Shown here one piece after another: positions 44,446 through 53,850 of a stretch of 54,135 bases of DNA. Positions within the stretch are counted from its first letter, which is position 1. Each line of letters opens with the position of its first letter. Origin of the DNA: an uncultured Duodenibacillus sp. (lineage in GTDB: Bacteria; Pseudomonadota; Gammaproteobacteria; Burkholderiales; Burkholderiaceae_F); the NCBI GenBank assembly GCA_944388865.1, contig CALXKM010000044.1:1-54135 (forward strand), in the 5' to 3' direction. The translations under genes and the position numbers were made by a program. A model generated the notes under the pieces. It was given only the letters and a program-made list of their open reading frames with translations, did not search any database and was not told the origin of the DNA.

Positions 44446-45729
44446 ATGGCAGACAACAACAAGACTTTGACAAAAGCGGATCTGACCGGATCGAATAAGA
44501 CTTCGCGCAGAAAGTGGCTGTTGACGGCGCTGGCTGCGGCTGCCGTTGCCGCTGGCGGCGCTTGGTATGCCGGCGTATTTTCTCCTGCAGCTGCTCCCAA
44601 CTACCGTACAGCCGACATAACCCGCGGCAATTTGATGGTGACGGTCACGGCCAACGGCACGGTCAATCCCGTGCGCACTGTTTCAATCGGTTCGGAACTC
44701 TCGGGCATCGTCAGAAATGTGCTCGTTGACGTCAACAGCATTGTGAAAAAGGGCGACGTGCTCATCGAGCTTGACGATGCCAATCTCACCGCGCAGGTCA
44801 ATCAGGCTCGAGCCAGCCTTGCCAGCGCTCGGGCTGCGCTTGCCGAGGCCGAAGCCACTCAAGTTGAGGCCGAGGCCAAGATGCGCCGCTACGAGGAACT
44901 CAATAAAACATCCGGCGGCAGACTGCCTTCGAGAACCGAACTTGACGTGCAGCGAGCGACGGTGCTTAAGTCGCGCGCAGGCGTGATGTCGGCCAAGGCG
45001 GCCATTGACGATGCCGAAGCAAATCTTGAGACGCGCCTGACGGACCTTTCCAAGGCTTCGATCAAGAGCCCCGTCGACGGCGTTGTGCTTGCCCGCACGG
45101 TTGAGCCTGGTTACGCCGTGGCTGCCAGTCTGCAGGCCGTTGAGCTGCTGACGGTGGCAACTGATCTGCGAGAGCTTGAGCTTGAGGTCGACGTTGATGA
45201 GGCCGATGTTGGACAGGTCAAGGATGGGCAGAAGGCAACCTTTACGGTGGCGGCCTATCCCAACAAGCGTTTTGATGCCGAAATCACGAAGGTGGCCTTC
45301 GGTTCGACCACTTCGACCGACAACGTGATCACCTACACGACCTATCTTGCGGTGAACAATCCCAATCTCGAGCTCAGGCCCGGCATGACCGCCACGGCAA
45401 CGATTCAAACCGCGAGCCGTCGCGACGTGCTTTTGGTCCCTAATACGGCGCTGCGATTTAAGCCCACGGTCAAGACTGCGCAAAGCGAAGGCTTTTCCAT
45501 CAAGATGGGGCCGCCTCATCGCATGGGTGCGGCAAAGAAATCTTCTGAAGTGTCGCTCAATCAAACGCAGCGCGAGCAAACCGTTTATGTGGTGGGAGCC
45601 GACGGAAGCGCGCAGCCTCGCCGCGTGGTGACGGGGCTTACCAACGGGCGCATGACTGAGCTTGTCTCGGGAGAGCTCAAGGCGGGCGACAAGGTCATCA
45701 CCGATCAGTTGCGTCAGACCGAAGAGTAA
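44446..45729 (+). CDS. macA: Periplasmic adaptor of efflux pump, MacA-like
   Basis: Membrane-fusion protein of 427 residues. A cytoplasmic basic N-terminus precedes one membrane helix (about 24-42). A lipoyl/barrel-sandwich domain, an alpha-helical hairpin (about 105-200, Ala/Glu-rich coiled coil) and a beta-barrel with LRPGMTATATI follow. It links the inner-membrane MacB to the TolC-like channel. Gene order outer-membrane channel, macA, macB suggests one transcript. Substrates of MacAB pumps include macrolides, lipopeptides, haem precursors and toxins; the one here is unknown. Confidence 0.92.
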   Translation: MADNNKTLTKADLTGSNKTSRRKWLLTALAAAAVAAGGAWYAGVFSPAAAPNYRTADITRGNLMVTVTANGTVNPVRTVSIGSELSGIVRNVLVDVNSIVKKGDVLIELDDANLTAQVNQARASLASARAALAEAEATQVEAEAKMRRYEELNKTSGGRLPSRTELDVQRATVLKSRAGVMSAKAAIDDAEANLETRLTDLSKASIKSPVDGVVLARTVEPGYAVAASLQAVELLTVATDLRELELEVDVDEADVGQVKDGQKATFTVAAYPNKRFDAEITKVAFGSTTSTDNVITYTTYLAVNNPNLELRPGMTATATIQTASRRDVLLVPNTALRFKPTVKTAQSEGFSIKMGPPHRMGAAKKSSEVSLNQTQREQTVYVVGADGSAQPRRVVTGLTNGRMTELVSGELKAGDKVITDQLRQTEE

Positions 45730-45758
45730 AAGACAAATGCATGCAGAGGTGAATGCAA

Positions 45759-46457
45759 ATGACCGAACGGCTCATTGAATTGCGCGGCATTGGAAAGCGC
45801 TACGGCGTGGGCGAGGCAGCCTTCAATGCGCTCACCAATGTCGATCTTACGATTGATCAGGGCGAGTTTGTGGCCATCATGGGCCCTTCGGGGTCGGGCA
45901 AGTCGACGATGATGAACATCATCGGCGCGCTCGACAGTCCCAGCAGCGGACAGTACCTCTTTAAGGGACTTCATGTGGAGACGCTTACGCGAGATGAGCG
46001 GGCGCTTTTGCGGCGGCGCTTCATGGGATTTGTCTTTCAGGGCTTTAATCTGCTGCCGCGAACCACGGCGTTGGAAAATGTGGAAATGCCGCTTTTGTAC
46101 CGCGGCGTGCCGACAGCTCAAAGACATGAAATGGCGCGTGCAGCTCTCGATCGCGTAGGGCTGCTGCCTTGGGAAAAGCACACTCCGGCCGAGCTTTCGG
46201 GCGGTCAGCAGCAGCGCGTGGCCATTGCCAGAGCCATCGTCACCAAGCCTTTGCTGCTTCTTGCCGATGAGCCCACGGGCAGTTTGGATAGTCACCGCAG
46301 CGTGGAAATCATGGAACTTTTGACCGATTTGAACAAGTCCGAAAACATCACGGTCGTGCTTGTCACGCATGAGCCCGATATGGCTGTGTATGCACGCCGC
46401 TGCGTGCGCTGCGTTGACGGCTCGATCGCTTCGGATACGCCGCAGGAGGGGCGTTGA
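45759..46457 (+). CDS. MacB-type ABC transporter ATPase
   Basis: ABC ATPase of 232 residues from ATG 45759 (GAGGTG site seven bases upstream; an in-frame ATG at 45753 is too close to it). Walker A GPSGSGKST at 42-50, signature LSGGQQQR, Walker B LLLADEPTGSLD, switch His in THEPD. It matches the nucleotide-binding half of MacB/LolD. In E. coli MacB the ATPase and permease are one chain; here they are separate genes, one base apart. Confidence 0.92.
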   Translation: MTERLIELRGIGKRYGVGEAAFNALTNVDLTIDQGEFVAIMGPSGSGKSTMMNIIGALDSPSSGQYLFKGLHVETLTRDERALLRRRFMGFVFQGFNLLPRTTALENVEMPLLYRGVPTAQRHEMARAALDRVGLLPWEKHTPAELSGGQQQRVAIARAIVTKPLLLLADEPTGSLDSHRSVEIMELLTDLNKSENITVVLVTHEPDMAVYARRCVRCVDGSIASDTPQEGR

Positions 46458-46458
46458 C

Positions 46459-47667
46459 ATGCTGGGAAATGCCTTCTTGCTAGCTTTTCGACAGATTTTG
46501 CGCAACCCGATGCGCTCGCTTTTGACGGTGCTCGGCATCGTGATCGGCGTAGCTTCGGTTATCACGATGGTGACCGTGGGCAACGGCGCTACGGTGGCCG
46601 TTCGCGAGCAGATCGAGAGCTTCGGCAGCAATCAGCTCATGCTGCGCCGAGGTCAGAGACTTGGTCCTGGCGGAGCGGCCGGCGCTCCGAGCTTTAAGCT
46701 CGAAGACATCAATGCGCTCGAAGATCAGATTGCGGGCGTCATCAGCGCCGCGCCCCAGATCAACCGAAGCACCATCGTCGTGGCCAACGGCAGGAATTGG
46801 ACGACAAGCGTCGTAGGCTCAAGCGTCGACTATTTTGCGACCGAAAACCGCTCGCTTGCCGAAGGACGGTATTTTGAAGAGGCCGAGGAGATTTCAGGGG
46901 CGGCCGTGTGCGTGATCGGCACGACGATTCAGCGCGAGCTTTTTGGAGCCGGGGCTCCTGTTTTGGGAGAGATGCTGCGCATCAATGCCTTTTCCTGCCG
47001 CATCATCGGTCTGCTCGACGAAAAGGGGACGGCGGCCATGGGCAACGATCAGGACGATCTGGTGGTGCTGCCTTTTAATACCGCAGCCCGCCGCCTGGTC
47101 GGCAACAATCGCGTCAACAACATTCTCATCAACATTGACACGAGCAGCGATCGCGAGCATCTGAAAAAATCCATCAAGGATCTGATGCGTGAACGCCGTT
47201 CGTTGTCCGAGGGCGACGATGACAACTTCGTCATTCTTGATACCGCAGAGGTGGCCGAGCGCGTGGCTTCGACCACGCAGATCATGACGGCGCTTTTGGG
47301 TGCAGTAGCCGCGGTCAGTCTCCTTGTTGGCGGCATCGGCATCATGAACATCATGCTCGTGTCGGTCACTGAGCGAACGCGTGAAATCGGCGTGCGCTTG
47401 GCCATCGGCGCCACGGCCCGCGAAGTGCTGCTGCAGTTTTTGATCGAAGCAGTGGTGCTCGGCTGCATGGGAGGACTGCTTGGCATGATCATTGCAGTCG
47501 GCGCCTCATGGGGCTTTACTCACTTCATGGGAGTTCCCTACGAGTTTGATCCGCTCATCAATTTTGTGAGCTTTGTGTTCGCAGCGCTCACAGGTATCAT
47601 CTTCGGCTTTTTCCCCGCGCGAAGAGCCGCAAGTCTCGATCCCATCGAAGCGGTCAGACACGAGTAG
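46459..47667 (+). CDS. macB: MacB-type ABC transporter permease
   Basis: Inner-membrane protein of 402 residues. A first helix (about 18-42) is followed by a large MacB periplasmic core domain (to about 275) and then three helices with the FtsX signature (GGIGIMNIMLVSVTERTREIG). It ends in FFPARRAASLDPIEAVRHE, typical of MacB. The start is at 46459, one base after the ATPase stop with GGAGG upstream. These proteins work by mechanotransmission and do not pass substrate through the membrane. Confidence 0.93.
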   Translation: MLGNAFLLAFRQILRNPMRSLLTVLGIVIGVASVITMVTVGNGATVAVREQIESFGSNQLMLRRGQRLGPGGAAGAPSFKLEDINALEDQIAGVISAAPQINRSTIVVANGRNWTTSVVGSSVDYFATENRSLAEGRYFEEAEEISGAAVCVIGTTIQRELFGAGAPVLGEMLRINAFSCRIIGLLDEKGTAAMGNDQDDLVVLPFNTAARRLVGNNRVNNILINIDTSSDREHLKKSIKDLMRERRSLSEGDDDNFVILDTAEVAERVASTTQIMTALLGAVAAVSLLVGGIGIMNIMLVSVTERTREIGVRLAIGATAREVLLQFLIEAVVLGCMGGLLGMIIAVGASWGFTHFMGVPYEFDPLINFVSFVFAALTGIIFGFFPARRAASLDPIEAVRHE

Positions 47668-47673
47668 CGTGCG

Positions 47674-47721
47674 AAAAAAATCCCCGCAGGGCATTTTTGG
47701 GCTTGCGGGGATTTTTTTTTC
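47674..47721. terminator. Bidirectional terminator between macB and ssb
   Basis: A 13-bp stem (47675-47687 with 47704-47716, aaaaaatccccgca/tgcggggatttttt) has long A and T runs on both sides. It serves convergent transcripts. Confidence 0.88.
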
Positions 47722-47736
47722 AAACGACGCTTTCGG

Positions 47737-48231
47737 TTAGAACGGAATGTCGTCTTCGTTGAGCGTATCGGGCGTCACGCTGGCAGGCTGCGTCTGGGGA
47801 CGGGGGGCAGCGGCGGCCGGTCGCGCGGCAGGCTGGCGAGCTGGCTGGTAGGCCGTTTCAAACGACTCGTCGCGATGCTGTTGGCCGGACTGGCTGCGTG
47901 CGCTCGGAAGCAGCTGCATCGTTTCGCAGACGATTTCGGTGGCGTAGCGCTCAATGCCGTCCTTGTCAGTGTAGCGGCGGGTGCGTAGACGGCCCTCGAT
48001 GTAGACCGGGCTGCCCTTGTGCAGGTACTGCTGGGCAACCTCAGCTTGACGACCGAAGAAGACGATGCGGTGCCATTCCGTTTCTTCCTGCAGTTCTCCC
48101 TGACTATTCTTGTAGCGGCGCGAAGTGGCAATGACGATGTTGCAGATTGCCGTGCCGCCGTCGGCGGTGTAGCGGGTTTCAGGTTCGCGGCCAAGATTGC
48201 CGATCAAAATGACCTTGTTGACAGAAGCCAT
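47737..48231 (-). CDS. ssb: Single-stranded DNA-binding protein
   Basis: SSB of 164 residues. An N-terminal OB fold (1-110) begins with [16 protein letters not shown] Gln/Pro/Ala-rich flexible linker is followed by the acidic tip ending Asp-Asp-Ile-Pro-Phe, which docks repair and replication partners. It is in the same direction as and 28 bp downstream of the MFS gene. The uvrA-MFS-ssb neighbourhood is typical of betaproteobacteria. Confidence 0.97.
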   Translation of the reverse strand: MASVNKVILIGNLGREPETRYTADGGTAICNIVIATSRRYKNSQGELQEETEWHRIVFFGRQAEVAQQYLHKGSPVYIEGRLRTRRYTDKDGIERYATEIVCETMQLLPSARSQSGQQHRDESFETAYQPARQPAARPAAAAPRPQTQPASVTPDTLNEDDIPF

Positions 48232-48259
48232 GACTAAATCTCAAATTACTTAAAAAACA

Positions 48260-49519
48260 CTACGAATGAGCTGTATTCAAATCAACTTCTTCACCGGGCT
48301 CATGCGTGCGCGGCAACCGCATGCTGCGTGCGGCGACAAGCCAGACGAGCATCAGCGCGGCGCAAAAAGCGTAGGCTGCGGCAGATCCCCAGCGTCCGGC
48401 AAGCCACCCTCCGGCGGCGCCGCCCACAAAAAGTCCGATGGACTGGGTTGTGTTGTAGACGCCTAGCGCAAGACCGCGAGCCTTGGGCGGAGCCGTTCTG
48501 GAAACCAGACTCGGCAAAGAAGCTTCGAGAATATTAAAGCCAAAGAAGAATACTAACAGTAAAAAGGCAATTCCAAGTACTGTCCAGTCAAGAAATTCAA
48601 AAGCGGCAAACACAAGCATCAAAAGTGCAATTGAGCAAATGAAGAGCTCTTTGAATAGCCCACGGCGTTCTGCCTTTCGCAGCACCGGCATCAGTCCGGC
48701 AAAAGCAATCAAGACGGCTGGCAAATACGCCATCCAGTGGTGCGCCACATCAAAGTCAAGCGCGCAGAGCTTTAAGGGTACAACGACAAAAAGAGTCATT
48801 TGCGCCATATGAAGCACGAAGATGCCCAGGTTGAGCCGCAAAAGCTCCTTGTTGAAAAAGACTTCGGCAAAAGAACTCTCAGTTTGCCGAGGTCGAGTGC
48901 CTTTGGCTGGGCTTTGCTTTAAATCTGTTGGCGGCGCAGGCACTGAAGGTACGATGAAGACGATGACTCCGACGGCGCAGACGGCAAGCACGGCCGTAAG
49001 CCAGAAAATGCCGGGTACGCCGATGCTGGCGGCAAGCATTGGCGAAAACACAAGCGAGGCCGCAAAGGTAAGCCCGATTGATGCGCCGACAAAGGCCATG
49101 GCGCGCGTGAGAACCACGTCGCGCACGGAGTCGGCGATCATGGCTGTAACAGCAGCCGAGACGGCTCCAGCCCCTTGCAGCGCTCGGCCTGCGATGACCA
49201 TTTCGATGCTTGAGGCAAGCGCCGCGAGCGCGCTTCCTGCGGCAAACACGATAAGTCCGAAGGCGATGACTGGCTTGCGGCCGAATCGATCGCTGGCCGC
49301 ACCGAAAGGAATCTGCAAAATGCCTTGGGTGAGGCCGTAGATGCCGAGCGCAAGTCCGGACAAAAACGGGTCGCCGCCGCCCGGCAGGTGCTGAGCCCAG
49401 ACCGAAAAAACCGGCAAAATGAGAAAAAGCCCCAGCATGCGCAGTGCAAAGATGCTCCCGAGCGAAAGCGAGGAGAGACGCTCGCGAGAGCTCATGACGG
49501 GCAGGGTTGTTGTGCTCAT
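48260..49519 (-). CDS. MFS transporter (YajR-like)
   Basis: Major-facilitator permease of 419 residues with 12 predicted helices. The loop 2-3 motif is GAASDRFGRKP, and motif C-like glycine/proline patterns occur in helix 5. The central cytoplasmic loop (about 200-220) is basic. Family members are proton-driven drug or metabolite exporters; the substrate is unknown. It sits upstream of ssb and is divergent from uvrA. Confidence 0.9.
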   Translation of the reverse strand: MSTTTLPVMSSRERLSSLSLGSIFALRMLGLFLILPVFSVWAQHLPGGGDPFLSGLALGIYGLTQGILQIPFGAASDRFGRKPVIAFGLIVFAAGSALAALASSIEMVIAGRALQGAGAVSAAVTAMIADSVRDVVLTRAMAFVGASIGLTFAASLVFSPMLAASIGVPGIFWLTAVLAVCAVGVIVFIVPSVPAPPTDLKQSPAKGTRPRQTESSFAEVFFNKELLRLNLGIFVLHMAQMTLFVVVPLKLCALDFDVAHHWMAYLPAVLIAFAGLMPVLRKAERRGLFKELFICSIALLMLVFAAFEFLDWTVLGIAFLLLVFFFGFNILEASLPSLVSRTAPPKARGLALGVYNTTQSIGLFVGGAAGGWLAGRWGSAAAYAFCAALMLVWLVAARSMRLPRTHEPGEEVDLNTAHS

Positions 49520-49674
49520 TGGCCTGGATTGCTGATGGGGATGTTTCGGGGCAAGAACGTCGCATTTGCCGGAAGCAGTGCGCAGAGCCGGCTCAATGAC
49601 GCGCTATATTAGTCTGTTCGTTTGATCCGTGTCTTAAGAAAACCAATAAGAACAGATTTCGGGAAAAAATAGTT

Positions 49675-52527
49675 ATGCCCAACTGCATCAGCATTCGCGG
49701 TGCTCGCACGCACAATCTGAAAAACATCAACATCGACATTCCGCGCAACAAGCTTGTGGTGGTGACCGGCTTGTCGGGCTCGGGCAAGAGCTCGCTTGCG
49801 TTCGATACGCTTTATGCCGAGGGGCAGCGCCGTTACGCCGAAAGCGTCTCGAGCTACGCGCGCCGATTCATGGATGTGATGGATAAGCCCGATGTGGATG
49901 CAATCGAGGGGCTTTCGCCTTCCATTGCCATCGAGCAGCACGCGAGCACCGCAGGATCTCGCTCGACGGTCGGAACGACGACGGAAATCAATGATTATCT
50001 GCGATTGCTTTTTTCCCGCGCCGGAACGCCTTATTGCCCCGAGCACGATGTTCCTTTGGTGAAGTCGGGCATACACGATATGGTTGATGCGGCTTTGTCG
50101 CGGCTGCAGGGCACGCGTTTGATGATTCTCTCGCCGATTGTGCCGGCCGATGAAGCTCGTGCGGCAGCGAGCATCGGCAAGTGCGCCCTGAGTTTGCAGA
50201 AAAAAGGCTTTCTGCGCCTTCGCATTGACGGCGAGGTCTTTGCAATTGAAGACATTGCGCCGAGGCTTGCCGAAGACGCGCTCCAGCACCATAGGCTTGA
50301 GGTGGTTGTAGACCGCCTCAAGGCCGACGACAAAAACCGCACCCGTTTGGCAGAAAGTTTTGAGACAGCTCTAAAGCTCTCTGAGGGCAGGGCGACGCTT
50401 TGCGATCTCGAAAGCGGCGAAGAATTCAAGTTCTCAAGCCGCTACGCCTGTCCGGTGTGCGAGCGCACGATGCCCGAGATGACGCCAGCGATGTTTTCCT
50501 TTAACAACGCGCTTGGAGCCTGTCCGTTGTGCGAGGGCGCCGGGCGCATTGAGCGCTTTGATCCGGATCTCGTCGTGCGCGACGCTGCGCTTACGCTGCG
50601 CGAGGGGGCTGTGTGCGGCTGCACGCCCCAAAACAGAACAAACTTCGCCGCGCTTGCGGCTTTGTCCAAGACGCTTGGCTTTTCGCTTGACGTTGCTTTC
50701 GGCGAATTGCCCGAACAGGTCAAAGACGTTATTTTGTACGGTACTCGAACCGGCATCGAGCCGCCTTTTTCGGGCATCATCACCGATTTGGAAAGACAGT
50801 GGAAACGCGCACGAAGCGAAGCCGTCAAGGTCGGCATGCGCGTGCTGCGCCGCACGATGCCGTGCCCGGCCTGCGGCGGCTCCAGACACCGCCCCGAAGT
50901 GCGCTTCGTCTATGTAGGCACGCCTCAAAATCGTCTCAACTTGATTGACGTCCAGTCGATGACGCTCGCTGAGCTTGCGGACAGGCTGCCGCAATTGGAA
51001 TTTGATCCCTTGCGCGAACCGGTGGCGCGTCCCCTTCTTGACGAAGTATTAAAGCGCGTGGGGTTTCTCATTGATGTGGGGCTTTCCTATCTCACGCTAT
51101 CGCGCTCGGCCGCCACGCTCTCGGGTGGGGAAATTCAGCGCATCAGGCTTGCCGGCCAAATTGGCGCGGGGCTCACGGGCGTGACGTATGTGCTCGACGA
51201 GCCGACGATCGGATTGCATCAGCGCGATACCGAAAAAGTAATCGGCATGCTCAAGCGCCTGGTTAAGGCCGGCAATACCGTGGTTGTCGTTGAGCACGAT
51301 CCGGAGGTCATCAAGGCGGCTGACTTTTTGATAGACATGGGGCCTGGGGCGGGAACTGAGGGGGGAGCCGTGGTGTGCGCGGGAACGCCCCAAGAGGTTG
51401 CCCGCCATCCCGAGTCTCGTACCGGTCGGTATTTGGCTGGAAAGTCCGATTCGCTCAAAGGACTTGAGAAGGCCGTGCGCGAATTCAGTCAGGACGATCC
51501 TGCGCTTGTTGTGTGCGGCGCAAGCGGGCACAACCTCAAGCACATTACCTGTCGCTTTCCCGTGGGGGCTCTTTCGGTTGTGACGGGCGTCTCGGGATCG
51601 GGAAAGTCTACTCTGGTCAACGATACGCTCGCGAACTTTCTCAAAAGACGTCTTCACAAGGCAAAGACCTCGCCCTTGGATTTCGAAACGATGGAGGGGG
51701 TGGACTACTTTGACAAGGTAATCGAAGTAGACCAAAGCCCAATCGGCAAAACGCCGCGCTCAAATCCAGCCACCTATACGGGGCTGATGACGGCGATACG
51801 AGACGTGTTTGCGCAGACTCCGGCTGCGCTCGAGCGCGGGTATGGTCCGGGACGCTTTACCTTCAACAGCGAAGGCGGCTGCTGCGAAGCTTGCCAGGGC
51901 GAGGGGCAGATCAAGTTTGAGATGGGTTTTCTGCCGCCGGTGTACGTCACGTGCCCGACGTGTCATGGCAGGCGCTACAACCGTGAGACGCTTGAGGTGA
52001 AGTACAAGGGAAAATCCATTGCCGACGTGCTCGACATGACGGTCAATGAGGCGCTGGAATTTTTCAGCGCCTACCCAGCCATTGCAAGACGCTTGGCGGT
52101 GCTCTCAGAGGTGGGCTTGGGCTACGTAGGGCTCGGGCAGAGCGCCATGACCTTTTCCGGGGGCGAGGCGCAACGCATCAAGCTTGCGCAGGAGTTGGCG
52201 CGGCGCGACACGGGCCGCACGCTCTACATTCTCGATGAGCCTACGACGGGCCTGCATTTCGATGATGTGGCCGCATTGATGCGCGTGTTGAGAAAACTTA
52301 CGGATTTGGGCAATACGGTGATCGTCATCGAGCACAATCTCGATGTGATTGCGCTCGCGGACTGGGTGGTCGACATTGGTCCCGAGGGCGGAAGCCAAGG
52401 CGGCGAACTTGTTTTTGAAGGCAGGCCCGAGGAGCTTGCGCGATGCCGCGCAAGCCGCACGGGAAGTTTTTTGAAGGTGCTGAGAAAACCCGCCGCAAAG
52501 CAAAACAAGATTAGTGATCGGACTTGA
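49675..52527 (+). CDS. uvrA: UvrABC excinuclease subunit A
   Basis: Damage-recognition ATPase of nucleotide-excision repair, 950 residues. It has two ABC modules, with Walker A GLSGSGKSS and GVSGSGKST, and two signature sequences (LSGGEIQRIRLA and FSGGEAQRIKLA). Zinc-binding cysteines appear in the first module (CPVC/CPLC) and as CEAC..CPTC in the second. Full length for the family. No LexA-type CTGT-N8-ACAG box was found upstream. Its stop codon lies inside the 3' end of the convergent threonine-synthase-like gene (17-bp overlap). Confidence 0.97.
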   Translation: MPNCISIRGARTHNLKNINIDIPRNKLVVVTGLSGSGKSSLAFDTLYAEGQRRYAESVSSYARRFMDVMDKPDVDAIEGLSPSIAIEQHASTAGSRSTVGTTTEINDYLRLLFSRAGTPYCPEHDVPLVKSGIHDMVDAALSRLQGTRLMILSPIVPADEARAAASIGKCALSLQKKGFLRLRIDGEVFAIEDIAPRLAEDALQHHRLEVVVDRLKADDKNRTRLAESFETALKLSEGRATLCDLESGEEFKFSSRYACPVCERTMPEMTPAMFSFNNALGACPLCEGAGRIERFDPDLVVRDAALTLREGAVCGCTPQNRTNFAALAALSKTLGFSLDVAFGELPEQVKDVILYGTRTGIEPPFSGIITDLERQWKRARSEAVKVGMRVLRRTMPCPACGGSRHRPEVRFVYVGTPQNRLNLIDVQSMTLAELADRLPQLEFDPLREPVARPLLDEVLKRVGFLIDVGLSYLTLSRSAATLSGGEIQRIRLAGQIGAGLTGVTYVLDEPTIGLHQRDTEKVIGMLKRLVKAGNTVVVVEHDPEVIKAADFLIDMGPGAGTEGGAVVCAGTPQEVARHPESRTGRYLAGKSDSLKGLEKAVREFSQDDPALVVCGASGHNLKHITCRFPVGALSVVTGVSGSGKSTLVNDTLANFLKRRLHKAKTSPLDFETMEGVDYFDKVIEVDQSPIGKTPRSNPATYTGLMTAIRDVFAQTPAALERGYGPGRFTFNSEGGCCEACQGEGQIKFEMGFLPPVYVTCPTCHGRRYNRETLEVKYKGKSIADVLDMTVNEALEFFSAYPAIARRLAVLSEVGLGYVGLGQSAMTFSGGEAQRIKLAQELARRDTGRTLYILDEPTTGLHFDDVAALMRVLRKLTDLGNTVIVIEHNLDVIALADWVVDIGPEGGSQGGELVFEGRPEELARCRASRTGSFLKVLRKPAAKQNKISDRT

Positions 52528-53605
52528 TGCCCGCGCCGCACATGGTGATGAGCGTATCGGGCGTCGGTCCGTAGATGCGGCAGTAGTTGAGGTAGGCTGC
52601 GTAGTTGGCCGCCGTGGTGTGCTCGCAGTACACGCCGCGCGCGGCAATGGCCGCGCGTGCGGCAAGAATCATTTCTTCGGGAGCGATCACGAAGCGGACA
52701 TTATGGCGGCGAGCCATGTCAAGCAGTTCCCTGCCTCTCATCGGCACGCCGATGGCGATCCCTTCGGCCATGGTGGGCGAGGGGGTGATGTGCGCAGGTT
52801 CCTGAGATTTGGCCGTCCAGGCCTGGTAGAGAGGATCGCAGTGCGCACTTTGCAGCGCGATGATTTGCGGGAATTTCTCGATGGCGCCTGAGGCCTGCAG
52901 ATGTTCGAGCGCCTTGATGGCGCCGATGAAAAGCGTGCCGTTGCCTACCGGAATCACGATGTTGGCCGGAATGCGGCCGAGTTCTTCGAAGGTTTCGTAG
53001 ATGTAGGCCTTCATGCCCTCGTAGAAAAATGGGTTGTAGACATGGTTGGCGTAGTAGGCGCCTTCGTCGCGCACTTTAGCGCGGCACACGTCTGCACAGT
53101 GGTCCCGCGTGCCGGGTACAACGTTTGCCTTGGCCCCGTGCGACTCGATCATGCGAATCTTTGAGGGACTCGTGCCTTCGGGAACGAAAATCTCGCAGGA
53201 AATGCCCGCGCGCGCTGCGTAGGCGGCAACGGCGTTGCCTGCATTGCCGCTGGAGTCCTGCACGCAGGTCTTGACGCCGATGGACTTCATATGCGCCACC
53301 AAAGTCGCCGCACCGCGGTCTTTGAATGACAGAGTGGGCATCATGTAGTCCATTTTGAGCATCACGTCGTCGTCAAGCGAGATGATCGGCGTGCGCCCCT
53401 CGCCCATCGTGACGTCGCGCCAAGCTTCGCCTTCGAGCGCCATGAAGCGGCGATAGCGAAACTGGCTCCATTCGTTTTGATCAATGAGCGAGGCGTCCCA
53501 CTTGGGAGGCGTGAAGTCGAGTTCAAAAAGCCCGCCGCACGAGCAGCGCGGGGAGTGCGTCGTAGTGAAAGTGCGCTTGCCGCACTTGGTGCAGATGAAA
53601 TCCAT
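52511..53605 (-). CDS. Threonine-synthase-like PLP enzyme
   Basis: Fold-type II PLP enzyme of 364 residues. An N-terminal zinc-ribbon has Cys5, Cys8, Cys21 and Cys23. Schiff-base Lys95 lies in LSFKDRGAA and the phosphate-binding loop is SSGNAGNA. The zinc ribbon and length match the archaeal-type threonine synthases and cysteate synthases. No other threonine-biosynthesis gene is nearby, and the gene upstream encodes a YheO/DauR-like HTH protein. A catabolic or specialised beta-replacement or elimination is therefore as likely as threonine synthesis. Confidence 0.85.
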   Translation of the reverse strand: MDFICTKCGKRTFTTTHSPRCSCGGLFELDFTPPKWDASLIDQNEWSQFRYRRFMALEGEAWRDVTMGEGRTPIISLDDDVMLKMDYMMPTLSFKDRGAATLVAHMKSIGVKTCVQDSSGNAGNAVAAYAARAGISCEIFVPEGTSPSKIRMIESHGAKANVVPGTRDHCADVCRAKVRDEGAYYANHVYNPFFYEGMKAYIYETFEELGRIPANIVIPVGNGTLFIGAIKALEHLQASGAIEKFPQIIALQSAHCDPLYQAWTAKSQEPAHITPSPTMAEGIAIGVPMRGRELLDMARRHNVRFVIAPEEMILAARAAIAARGVYCEHTTAANYAAYLNYCRIYGPTPDTLITMCGAGIKSDH

Positions 53606-53646
53606 GACGGGAAACCTCCATAAGAAAGCAAAGTTAGAACAAGGTT

Positions 53647-53850
53647 TCAGAGCGAGTCGGAAGTTTTGCCGCGGCTTTTTCTGAGGGCATCAAGATCGGC
53701 GTAGAGCCTTACCTTGGAGATTCCCAATCGCTGGGCAACCCGATCAAGAGCGCCTTTGACGAGAAAAACGCCGCGCTCTTCCATAAAAGACAAAAGCGAG
53801 AGCCGCTCTTCCCGGGAGGGTTTTTCGCTGTCGTCAAAATTGCTGATCAT
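53647..53850 (-). CDS. Short YheO/DauR-type HTH protein
   Basis: Protein of 67 residues that matches only the C-terminal DNA-binding half of YheO/DauR regulators. The core Glu-Arg-Gly-Val-Phe-Leu-Val-Lys-Gly-Ala with a following Gly-Ile-Ser helix (about 28-50) is the family helix-turn-helix. The PAS-like sensor domain that should precede it is missing. The same frame continues about nine codons upstream to a TAA, so the gene is probably a remnant or uses a truncated start. It lies 41 bp upstream of the threonine-synthase-like gene and may regulate it or have done so. Confidence 0.65.
   Translation of the reverse strand: MISNFDDSEKPSREERLSLLSFMEERGVFLVKGALDRVAQRLGISKVRLYADLDALRKSRGKTSDSL

Noticed and set aside
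49520-49674. SOS (LexA) box before uvrA
   Set aside because: CTGT and ACAG tetramers occur but not at the 8-base spacing of a LexA box.
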